From Bacteroidota bacterium (GTDB taxonomy: Bacteria > Bacteroidota > Bacteroidia > Bacteroidales > UBA10428): a stretch of DNA of 8,265 nucleotides. Made by a program: the position numbers and the translations under genes. Below are positions 1 to 6,026 of this stretch, in pieces. The notes beneath the pieces were generated by a model. That model was not told where the DNA came from. It did no database searches and saw only the letters and a list, made by a program, of their open reading frames with translations. Where the stretch lies: NCBI GenBank assembly GCA_024640925.1, contig JAHEEB010000136.1, positions 1-8,265 on the forward strand, in the 5' to 3' direction. How positions within the stretch are numbered: position 1 is the first letter of the stretch; every line of letters begins with the position of its first letter.

Positions 1-208
1 TAATTAGGGTTAAAACAAGACTGATGATAACCATAGTTGTTATAGGTATAAAAATTCTCGAATGTTCTTTTTCTATTCTGATATCACCAGGAAGTTTTCC
101 AAACCAGGAAAGGAGAGAAGGTTTATTGGCAGATAGTATGAATAAAACCCCCAATATAATAATGATGATACCTATTAAAATTAATACCCTTCCAATTTGC
201 GAATTCAT
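1..208 (-). CDS. DUF2905 family small membrane protein (3' end beyond window)
   Basis: Reading the minus strand from the ATG at 208 gives an uninterrupted frame of 69 residues to the window edge, beginning MNSQIGRVLILIG. Two hydrophobic segments (about residues 7-27 and 52-69) flank a short central stretch with WFGKLPGDIRIEKE at about 35-48. The LPGDIRIE-type core between two helices is the hallmark of DUF2905, a family of roughly 70-residue inner-membrane proteins of unknown function, so only a residue or a few should be missing. No stop codon is reached inside the window. The gene is divergent from the HAD gene, with only 34 bp between the two starts, so the promoters must overlap or lie inside the neighbouring coding sequence. 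Identification rests on my recognition of the motif; function is unknown. Confidence 0.85.
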   Translation of the reverse strand, partial: MNSQIGRVLILIGIIIIILGVLFILSANKPSLLSWFGKLPGDIRIEKEHSRIFIPITTMVIISLVLTLI

Positions 209-242
209 GCTATTTCATTTAATTCGCACTAAAAATACAAAA

Positions 243-890
243 ATGCCCCATAATTTCAGGAACATAATCTTCGATTTGGATGGAACGCTTACAAATCCTT
301 CAGAGGGAATACTTAATTCCTTGCGTTTTGCGCTTAAAAAGTCGGGATATAAAGTTATTCCTGATAAATTACCTCATGAATTTATTGGTCCTCCTTTGCA
401 ACGTAGTTTTTCCGAAGTATATGGAATGAATAAAAAACAAACCGACTTGGCGGTTATGTATTTCAGGGAATATTACGGTGAAAGCGGATTATTTGAAAAT
501 ATTCCTTTCGGGGGCATTGGTGAATTGCTGGAGACTTTGAATAGTAGTGGATTTACTTTATTTGTAGCAACTTCAAAGCTAGAAAAATTTGCCTGGCAGA
601 TAATACGCCATTTTGAATTTGATATATACATTAAAGACATTGCAGGGGCCGATTACAACGGGAATCATTCTAAAAGTGTACTAATAGAAAGTATAATAGA
701 AAAATACCGTTTGAATAAGTCTGAGACGGTTATGATTGGTGATACCGGTTACGACATAACAGGGGCGAGGGAAGCAGGTATAGATTGCATTGGAGTTACT
801 TATGGATTTGGTAAAAAGACAGATCTGCTTGTTCAAAATCCTTTACAAATAGCAGATTCGCCCGAGGAATTATTGGAGATTTTAGTGTAA
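243..890 (+). CDS. HAD-superfamily hydrolase, phosphoglycolate phosphatase / 5'-nucleotidase-like
   Basis: A 215-residue protein with all four HAD motifs. Motif I is DLDGT (nucleophile D11, acid/base D13), motif II is the Thr/Ser of VATSK (T110/S111), motif III is K144 in the NHSKSVL stretch, and motif IV is GDTGYD (D167, D171). A helical C1 cap (about 18-85) carries the FIGPPLQRSF signature typical of the PGP/5'-nucleotidase branch, and LFVATSKLEKFAWQI is also typical. It should be a soluble cytoplasmic Mg-dependent phosphatase acting on a small phosphorylated metabolite; the substrate cannot be read from sequence. The frame stays open upstream to 24, but that extension overlaps the divergent DUF2905 gene and matches nothing in the family. 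The ATG at 243 puts motif I at residue 11, as usual, and is preceded by an A-rich tract. The ATG at 207 is a less likely start. Confidence 0.9.
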   Translation: MPHNFRNIIFDLDGTLTNPSEGILNSLRFALKKSGYKVIPDKLPHEFIGPPLQRSFSEVYGMNKKQTDLAVMYFREYYGESGLFENIPFGGIGELLETLNSSGFTLFVATSKLEKFAWQIIRHFEFDIYIKDIAGADYNGNHSKSVLIESIIEKYRLNKSETVMIGDTGYDITGAREAGIDCIGVTYGFGKKTDLLVQNPLQIADSPEELLEILV

Positions 891-985
891 CTTGTTTCGA
901 TTTAAAAGAAAATACTAAAAACTGTTTGAACCAATTGTCATTTTATATATTTAATAATCATAATTGTCCGCTTAAAAATAAAAAT

Positions 986-1128
986 GCAACCTCTACAAGG
1001 TTGTGAAAACTTAAAACAATCTGCCTACTACAATAAAGTATCCTCTACGAGGATAATTTGACAACTTCGTAGAAGTTGCATTTTTGTAGGAATGAATAAT
1101 GACCTAGGAACAACCTCGTAGAGGTTGC
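986..1128. repeat. Array of four 19-nt palindromic repeats (REP/BIME-like)
   Basis: Four copies of one imperfect palindrome lie at 986-1004, 1038-1056, 1061-1079 and 1110-1128. The oriented consensus is GCAACCTCTACGAGGTTGT: 7-bp arms around a TAC trinucleotide. Reading TAC or GTA in the loop, copies 1 and 2 face forward and copies 3 and 4 face reverse, so the block is itself symmetric. Centre-to-centre spacings are about 52, 23 and 49 bp. CCTAC at 1024-1028 and GTAGG at 1086-1090 extend the inner symmetry. Copy 2 (TATCCTC/GAGGATA) and copy 3 (CAACTTC/GAAGTTG) differ from the consensus in both arms so that pairing is kept; copy 1 has one unpaired change at 997. This resembles the REP/BIME elements mobilised by REP-associated tyrosine transposases (RAYT), but no such gene is in the window. 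It could also affect 3'-end stability of the HAD mRNA. Confidence 0.85.
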
Positions 1129-1188
1129 AATTATTGTGAGATGTGGGTCAAACTTAATATTTTTATCGGACAACATTATTTAATAATT

Positions 1189-1947
1189 ATGAAAATCAGA
1201 TTATTTAGTTTACACCTTTGCTTTTTACTTATGGCACATATTGTTTACTCAAATGATATTCAGTTTACTGAAAAATTATTGACAAAATGTATCCAGGATT
1301 GTGCTAACAGCGAGATGTCAGACCTTATTGGCTGGTCGAATGACGGTAAGATAGCCTTTGTAGATTTCTATTCGGATGCAGTTCCTACAGGTTATTCCGA
1401 TATTTATTTTGTTATAGAAGATTTGGAAACAAATAGTTATATTTTCAAAGAGTTTTGTGGTCGTGTGGAAAATGGTCCGGTAATCGATTCAACCCAGTTT
1501 GGCAGGATTACAAAAATACTTTCTAAAAACAAAATCTTTTATGCACCAACAAACCCACAGCAATTTCCAATTTTTTATAATGCTGATACTATATCAATCG
1601 AAACTCAGGAGGAAACAACGAGTACTACTACATACAATGTTGAAATGGGACCATTTGACACTATCTCTGTCAGTGATTTTGAAATAATAATCAGATTAAG
1701 GAAAATTAATTCTGGTCTTATTAAAAAAATACAATTGAATTTAACGGGTTCTCACTATTTTGGCGAATGGAATCAAACCATCTTTTATTATCAAAGTCCT
1801 TATAATGATTGGATTGCTATCCCTTATTACTATTCCGATCCATATTCTGCTGCAGACATAGATATAACCGGAATATTCAGAGGGGAGAACGGAATGGTTG
1901 GATGTAATTTAGACGCTGGATTTATCAAAGAAACAGATAAAGAATAG
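1189..1947 (+). CDS. Hypothetical secreted protein
   Basis: I do not recognise this family. The frame is open from 1141, but the ATG at 1189 gives a clear Sec signal peptide: MKIR, a hydrophobic core at about 5-19, and a possible signal peptidase I site after S21 (VYS/ND). The product is 252 residues, about 231 when mature, so the 1189 start is preferred. The mature part has four cysteines (C34, C38, C90, C239) that could form disulfides, a propeller-blade-like stretch GWSNDGKIAFVDF at 48-60, and many aromatic, beta-prone segments (for example 198-217). It has no lipobox, no T9SS tail and no membrane helix after the signal, so a periplasmic or exported beta-rich protein is likely. It stands alone between the hairpin array and a convergent operon. 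No convincing promoter was found; TTG at 1134 with TAATATTT at 1155 is a weak match to the Bacteroidota consensus. Confidence 0.7.
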   Translation: MKIRLFSLHLCFLLMAHIVYSNDIQFTEKLLTKCIQDCANSEMSDLIGWSNDGKIAFVDFYSDAVPTGYSDIYFVIEDLETNSYIFKEFCGRVENGPVIDSTQFGRITKILSKNKIFYAPTNPQQFPIFYNADTISIETQEETTSTTTYNVEMGPFDTISVSDFEIIIRLRKINSGLIKKIQLNLTGSHYFGEWNQTIFYYQSPYNDWIAIPYYYSDPYSAADIDITGIFRGENGMVGCNLDAGFIKETDKE

Positions 1948-2023
1948 ATTTTGACTATAATTAACCCCAAGCCCTTACCCCAATATCAATCGATGGTTCA
2001 ACTAGTTTGTGAGTTAATTAAAT

Positions 2024-2059
2024 AAAAAAAGCTTCTCTTTATTTTTTCAAAAGAGAAGC
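2024..2059 (-). terminator. Intrinsic terminator of the propeller lipoprotein gene
   Basis: A perfect 10-bp stem pairs 2031-2040 (gcttctcttt) with 2050-2059 (aaagagaagc) around a 9-nt loop. On the minus strand the stem is followed directly by seven T (the A run at 2024-2030). It begins about 24 nt past the stop codon of the minus-strand gene ending at 2084. On the plus strand no T run follows the stem, so it is a poor terminator for the convergent gene ending at 1947. Confidence 0.85.
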
Positions 2060-2083
2060 AGTTCATGGCTATTTATAAATTTT

Positions 2084-3070
2084 CTATTTCAAATTCACGA
2101 GGCCCTTTTTAGTGCCAATCCAGGCACTACCATCGTCTTTATCAAACGCAATGGCTGTAACATACAAATCTGGCAAAGTTGCAGTATTGGTAGTCCAAGT
2201 GTTTTCGTTAAATATGGTTAACCCTTTTTCTGTGCCGACCCATATTTTCCCGTCTGCAGCTTCGGCAATCGCGTGTATACATTTATCAGGTAATTCATCT
2301 TTGAAACAAGTATTATTGGCTTTCGAATCATGTCCTGTATGGTATTGCAATCCATTGGTACCACCCATCCATTGACGTCCCTGGCTATCGACAAATACAA
2401 TGTACATTGTATCGGATATTGATGTGCCATTGTATGGTGGACCCAACGCTGATGCACCCGTAAAAGCATCTATCGATTCATCATAACCATAAGCCCGGTA
2501 TAATGATTGGCCGTTTGTTGCAAAATAATAATCACCATCCCAAACGCTAATTGAGTTTACTTTCGACTCTTCAATCAATAGAGATAGTTCATCACCCAGT
2601 TCGTTTGTCAGGAAGTATTCTTTCTTATAAACTCCGGATTTGTTCAGTGTAATTCCATAATCAGTACCAAACCAACATTTTGATTTTTTATCAATAAAGG
2701 TTGAATTTACCTGGTCATCGCTTAAATAGGTTTCAGAAACAGGAGTGGTTGTTAAATCATCAGTACCTATAAGGGCTTGTATTAAACCATTTGTAGTTCC
2801 TATCCAAAGTGAATTGGATGAGTCGACATATGTGAGCGATAAAATTTTTCCTGAAATAGAAGAATTTTCATGTTTATATCCACCCGAAACACTTTTGTAT
2901 AAACCGTCATTAGTACCTACCCAGAGAGTATTCGATTTATCAATTACCAGAGATGAAATTACCTTATCATTCAAATCTGCAACAACTTCATTTTTTGAAC
3001 TGGGTTTATCATCATTACAACTTACTATAAATACTATAATTAATAGTAAGGCAAAAATTTTACTCTTCAT
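2084..3070 (-). CDS. Seven-bladed beta-propeller lipoprotein (Reg_prop-type repeats)
   Basis: A 328-residue protein starting MKSKIFALLLIIVFIVSC. The lipobox IVSC puts the lipidated cysteine at C18, followed by NDD and a short polar linker, so it is a lipoprotein. The rest is seven repeats of the W-x-G-T-x-x-G-L type, as in the two-component-regulator propeller repeat (Reg_prop): LWVGTNDGL at 49, LWIGTTNGL at 88, CWFGTDYGI at 132, a degenerate YYFATNGQSL at 181, QWMGGTNGL at 233, IWVGTEKGL at 276 and AWIGTKKGL at 316. Seven blades make a closed propeller. Such repeats normally form the periplasmic sensor of hybrid two-component systems, but here there is no membrane helix, histidine kinase or DNA-binding part, so this is a free-standing propeller, perhaps for binding a ligand or partner. 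It follows the DUF362 gene after 69 bp and is probably co-transcribed in part, through an intervening hairpin. Confidence 0.88.
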   Translation of the reverse strand: MKSKIFALLLIIVFIVSCNDDKPSSKNEVVADLNDKVISSLVIDKSNTLWVGTNDGLYKSVSGGYKHENSSISGKILSLTYVDSSNSLWIGTTNGLIQALIGTDDLTTTPVSETYLSDDQVNSTFIDKKSKCWFGTDYGITLNKSGVYKKEYFLTNELGDELSLLIEESKVNSISVWDGDYYFATNGQSLYRAYGYDESIDAFTGASALGPPYNGTSISDTMYIVFVDSQGRQWMGGTNGLQYHTGHDSKANNTCFKDELPDKCIHAIAEAADGKIWVGTEKGLTIFNENTWTTNTATLPDLYVTAIAFDKDDGSAWIGTKKGLVNLK

Positions 3071-3083
3071 ATATTTATATATT

Positions 3084-3122
3084 AAAAAAGCAAGAAGATA
3101 CAGATCTGCCCGGGTCTTCTTG
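3084..3122 (-). terminator. Terminator-like hairpin between the DUF362 and propeller genes
   Basis: A perfect 8-bp stem pairs 3091-3098 (caagaaga) with 3115-3122 (tcttcttg). The 16-nt loop contains the small palindrome cagatctg (3101-3108). On the minus strand the stem is followed by C and then six T (the A run at 3084-3089), in the position of an intrinsic terminator, starting 17 nt after the DUF362 stop codon. The downstream lipoprotein begins only 14 nt further on and I see no good promoter for it in the gap. I therefore infer partial termination (attenuation), giving less of the second product than the first. The stem is GC-poor, so full termination is doubtful. Confidence 0.6.
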
Positions 3123-3139
3123 TTCGTATGTTTAATCTT

Positions 3140-5446
3140 TTATCTTACCTGTAGTTTTAAGGTTTTTAATTCGGTCTTATCAGCATATTGTGCCTTTAAT
3201 ACACACAGATATAAGCCGCTCTTAAGCTTTTCTGCATTAAATATTTGCGTATAACTTCCTTCAGATGCTTGACCTTTCTCGATTTGTTCAATAATTTTCC
3301 CGTCCAGTGAAGCAATAACTAAAGAAATGGTTGCATTTGATTTCAGTACATAAGATATTGTACATTCAGAAGTCATTGGGTTCGGATAGGCTGATAAGGA
3401 AAGCTGAGAATCTGAAATAATATCAGATATTCCTATCACAACAGTGCCTTCCGAAAGTTCAATTTCAAGTACTTTATCGGCGCTAATATCAACCTTGCCA
3501 GTAGATGTTTTATACCCTTTTTTACTTACAGAATAAACTAATCCGGTAACAGTTTTTAAATCGCCAATTATTACTTTACCATCGCTGTCAGTCAGATAAT
3601 TTGAACCATTTATTATAATTTTTGCATTTTCTAATGGGCCATTTTTGTCTGTTACTGTTATTGTAAGGTTAAATGCTGATTCGCTATTATAAGCAACCAG
3701 GCTTTTTGGAAAAGTAACCAATTCAATACCGGTACCATTCGTAAATAAGTTACGCGAGTATTGTTTACTGGCAGAATTGTTCCAATGTTCGTGTATTCCC
3801 AACGATGCAGGCATTAAAGTACCATCACCTTCAGGATCATATCCGGCAAATGCAAACCATTTATTACTTTGATTTTTAATACTATCGGGCCAGTTTGCTT
3901 TTGTAGCTCCCTGGTGTAAGTAGTCATCAACTGCCGGGAAGTAAGGACGATCGTTAAAATAAGTATTTGTATTGGCTTCAGCTCTAAGGAAATCTAAACA
4001 AACTGATTCAAGAGCTATTTCATCCTGAGATACAAATAATGAACTTGGAAAATCATTATTAAATGGTACCATTTCCCATTTTACGGGCATATCGGTAGCT
4101 TCAATACCACCCCAGAGACCATCTACAACAAATAAAACAGTGTTTCCGCCAAGTTTTTCGTGACCCATAAGATCAGTTAATACCCGGTACATATGGTAAT
4201 CGCCCCGGGCATTTGTCAGATTGTCGTTGTCGGAATTCGGATTAATGGAACCAACATGCAAACGTTCAGCGCTGTACGAATTGCCATGAGTACTTGAACC
4301 AAAGTGGTTTTTAGCACAGAATGTAACACCGCTGCGGGCATGGGCCTTTAAAGCAGCAATATTTATCATATAATTGGCATCGTACATTTCCTGCATCATA
4401 TCATCGGTAATGGCTGATGTCATAACTTTTCCTTTATCGGAATATGTAATGGCAGTACTTTTCCAGCCAGCAGATGTAGTTCTTCCTAAACTTGTATGAT
4501 CTTCTTTGTCCATCAGTTTCACATCAGGATATATCGGATGAACAATATCGTACATACTTTTATAAACATGGGTCATCGGTTCGCCAATCATGATATTACT
4601 CTGGTCTATACCACAACTGTCAATAAGCTGAACAAGGAAAGCTAATACTGCCTGAGGAGAAGTATTTGCCATTGCTATATTAGATTGACCAGTTCCACTG
4701 GAATATTGTCCGGTTTCAGCCAGTGTAGAATAATTTATAGCCCACCCGGCCTGGCCATTATTTATTTTTATAAATATCTTTTGTCCTGCAACATAACCCG
4801 ATTCTGTACCAGTTTTCTTTTTATTGAAACTTTTGAAAATGGCATCCCAGGATTCGTTAACAGTATTTTTGCCTCCAAGCGATTTAACCGCCTGGTTGGC
4901 CATTTTATTAATCGTATCCTGATTGGTGTTTGAAGCCATAAAATAAGCGTTTGATATGGTATTCGTGCAATTTTCATTTGTAGCTGCCGGATTGTAGCTC
5001 CAAACTACACGACCGGGGAAAATTCCATTTGCTTCACCTACGGGAGAATTTGGAGAATCGGGCAAAACACCTCTTGTAAATGCAGTATTTGCAAATACAT
5101 TTTGTGAGTTTCTTATATTAAATACAGCAAGTAATACCAGGCAAAGAACAAAAGCAAAAAGAGCTGACCAGTAACGTGCACGTTTTAAATACGTTATTGA
5201 CTTTTTAAATAACAGCGTTAAACTTCCTAAACTAAGGATATAAATAATAAATCCTGACATTAATGGGGCTGCTGTTCTCATACAGGGATATGATGCCCTC
5301 TGCGGTTTGGGAATTACCCTTATTAGAAACCAGGCTGTAGATGCTATACCCATTATAATAAACAGGAATTTAGCAGAGATTTTATTAGCTAAAAGCGTCA
5401 TCTTAAGTCTTTTAAACTTCATTAAATAGTTGCTTATTTCTTTCAT
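3140..5446 (-). CDS. DUF362 domain protein with N-terminal membrane segments and C-terminal T9SS type-A sorting domain
   Basis: A 768-residue envelope protein. The N-terminus has a basic stretch and three hydrophobic segments (about 26-43, 60-80, 93-110) separated by RVIPKPQRASYPCMRTA and a basic KKSITYLKRAR loop. The charge pattern predicts N-terminus inside and the bulk outside the inner membrane. Residues about 215-485 match DUF362: KIFIKINNG (223-231), IGEP (287-290), NIAALKAHARSGVTFCAKNHFG (362-383, the KxH...KN-FG core), FVVDGLWGG (439-447) and SQDEIALESVCLDF (473-486). A beta-sandwich of the carboxypeptidase-regulatory type follows (about 592-664), then a T9SS tail (about 684-768) with AYPNP at 686-690, LDGKIIEQI and LKSGLYLCVLK. 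There is no ferredoxin CxxCxxC cluster. Several histidines (369, 381, 387, 397, 418) could bind metal. DUF362 chemistry is unknown to me. The first ATG (5446) is used; M9 and M16 are alternatives. Confidence 0.88.
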   Translation of the reverse strand: MKEISNYLMKFKRLKMTLLANKISAKFLFIIMGIASTAWFLIRVIPKPQRASYPCMRTAAPLMSGFIIYILSLGSLTLLFKKSITYLKRARYWSALFAFVLCLVLLAVFNIRNSQNVFANTAFTRGVLPDSPNSPVGEANGIFPGRVVWSYNPAATNENCTNTISNAYFMASNTNQDTINKMANQAVKSLGGKNTVNESWDAIFKSFNKKKTGTESGYVAGQKIFIKINNGQAGWAINYSTLAETGQYSSGTGQSNIAMANTSPQAVLAFLVQLIDSCGIDQSNIMIGEPMTHVYKSMYDIVHPIYPDVKLMDKEDHTSLGRTTSAGWKSTAITYSDKGKVMTSAITDDMMQEMYDANYMINIAALKAHARSGVTFCAKNHFGSSTHGNSYSAERLHVGSINPNSDNDNLTNARGDYHMYRVLTDLMGHEKLGGNTVLFVVDGLWGGIEATDMPVKWEMVPFNNDFPSSLFVSQDEIALESVCLDFLRAEANTNTYFNDRPYFPAVDDYLHQGATKANWPDSIKNQSNKWFAFAGYDPEGDGTLMPASLGIHEHWNNSASKQYSRNLFTNGTGIELVTFPKSLVAYNSESAFNLTITVTDKNGPLENAKIIINGSNYLTDSDGKVIIGDLKTVTGLVYSVSKKGYKTSTGKVDISADKVLEIELSEGTVVIGISDIISDSQLSLSAYPNPMTSECTISYVLKSNATISLVIASLDGKIIEQIEKGQASEGSYTQIFNAEKLKSGLYLCVLKAQYADKTELKTLKLQVR

Positions 5447-5495
5447 ATGAATAGAATTTTGCTAAAGTTTTAATATGTAACTTATATACGGTCAC

Positions 5496-5526
5496 GAAAA
5501 GTAAAAGTCGCTTATAAAGTAAACAA
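5496..5526 (-). promoter_or_regulatory. Candidate Bacteroidota-type promoter for the DUF362 operon
   Basis: On the minus strand a -33 TTG (plus-strand 5524-5526) is followed after 20 nt by TACTTTTC (5496-5503). That is seven of eight positions of the Bacteroidota -7 consensus TAnnTTTG, at the usual spacing. Transcription would start near 5490, leaving a leader of about 45 nt before the ATG at 5446. In AT-rich DNA such matches arise by chance fairly often. Confidence 0.4.
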
Positions 5527-5754
5527 TATTTATGTTGAAGAACAATTATTTAACAAATCAATCCTTTATCAAATTATGAATGTCTTATTTTTATCAGGTA
5601 GAACTGGCATAAAAATAGCATTTAAAATTTATTTATGCAATCGGTTGAATTAATTAAATAATAAAATTCCTGACTTAATGTTAAAAATTGTGCATTTTAA
5701 ACAGCGAATTTGAACAAGCATATTCTAATTTTTTTTTTTATAAAAATCATTTTA

Positions 5755-5786
5755 CTGAACATAACTATAAAAAATTGGTTAATTTG
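5755..5786 (+). promoter_or_regulatory. Candidate promoter for the cyd operon
   Basis: CTG at 5755-5757 followed after 21 nt by TTAATTTG (5779-5786) is a near match to the Bacteroidota TTG / TAnnTTTG pattern and would start transcription about 17 nt before the ATG at 5809. A second overlapping option is TTG at 5775-5777, 19 nt upstream of TTTATTTG at 5796-5803, but that would leave almost no leader. The choice cannot be settled from sequence alone. Confidence 0.3.
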
Positions 5787-5808
5787 ATATTTCAATTTAT
5801 TTGTCTCA

Positions 5809-6015
5809 ATGATCTGGTTAAAAAAGATACTTAACTTTTATTTCGAAGGGTTCAAAAATATGACTGTTGGAAGAACTCTCTGGACCATAATCCTAATCAA
5901 ACTTTTTATTCTTTTTGTTATTTTTCGTATCTTTTTCTTTAAAGATTATCTGAAAACTAACTTTAAAACAGATAAAGAAAGAAGCAATCATGTTATTGAA
6001 CAACTTACGCACTAA
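5809..6015 (+). CDS. DUF4492 family small membrane protein of the cytochrome bd operon
   Basis: A 68-residue protein, MIWLKKILNFYFEGFKNMTV at its start. One hydrophobic segment (about 24-44, rich in I, L and F) follows an amphipathic, basic N-terminus, and the C-terminus is charged (FFFKDYLKTNFKTDKERSN). The pattern IxNFYxEGFxxMTxGxTLWxIILIKLFI is what I recognise as DUF4492, a family found next to cytochrome bd genes in Bacteroidota. It ends 11 bp before the cydA ATG, so the two are almost certainly co-transcribed. By analogy with CydX/CydS, small single-helix subunits of other bd oxidases, it may sit on the side of CydA/CydB or help haem insertion. That role is inferred; it shows no evident sequence relation to CydX. 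The start is the first ATG of the frame and gives the usual family length. Confidence 0.88.
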   Translation: MIWLKKILNFYFEGFKNMTVGRTLWTIILIKLFILFVIFRIFFFKDYLKTNFKTDKERSNHVIEQLTH

Positions 6016-6026
6016 TCCTGTATTCT

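Larger units (their letters stand above)
5447..5808. other. Divergent intergenic regulatory region
   Basis: This 362-bp spacer separates the minus-strand DUF362 operon from the plus-strand cyd operon. It is very AT-rich and holds no convincing gene. It contains an 11-T run (5729-5739), a weak inverted repeat GCATAAA/TTTATGC (5607-5613 and 5632-5638), and candidate promoters for both directions, listed separately. I found no canonical FNR-type dyad and no RNA gene or riboswitch that I could recognise. Confidence 0.7.

Noticed and set aside
24..242. N-terminal extension of the HAD reading frame
   Set aside because: It is antisense to the DUF2905 gene, adds 73 residues not seen in the family, and motif I sits at the expected distance from the ATG at 243.
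986..1128. CRISPR array
   Set aside because: The repeats are palindromic, alternate in orientation, are unevenly spaced and too short, and no cas gene is near.
1141..1188. Upstream start for the secreted protein
   Set aside because: The longer form would bury the signal peptide behind 16 extra residues; the ATG at 1189 begins a normal signal peptide.
1958..2020. TAATTAAC / GTTAATTA inverted repeat as a plus-strand terminator
   Set aside because: The arms are pure A/T-rich 8-mers separated by 47 nt, with no T run after them.
2745..3254. Plus-strand open frame of 169 codons
   Set aside because: It is the antisense shadow of the propeller and DUF362 genes, crosses both terminator and gene boundaries, and has no protein-like features.
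5576..5653. 25-codon plus-strand frame (MNVLFLSGRTG...) in the divergent spacer
   Set aside because: It is short enough to arise by chance in AT-rich DNA and has no conserved motif or supporting signal.
5784..5795. TTGA-tatt-TCAA as an FNR/CRP-type operator before the cyd operon
   Set aside because: The half sites are 4 nt apart instead of the 6 nt of an FNR dyad, and only four bases pair per side.
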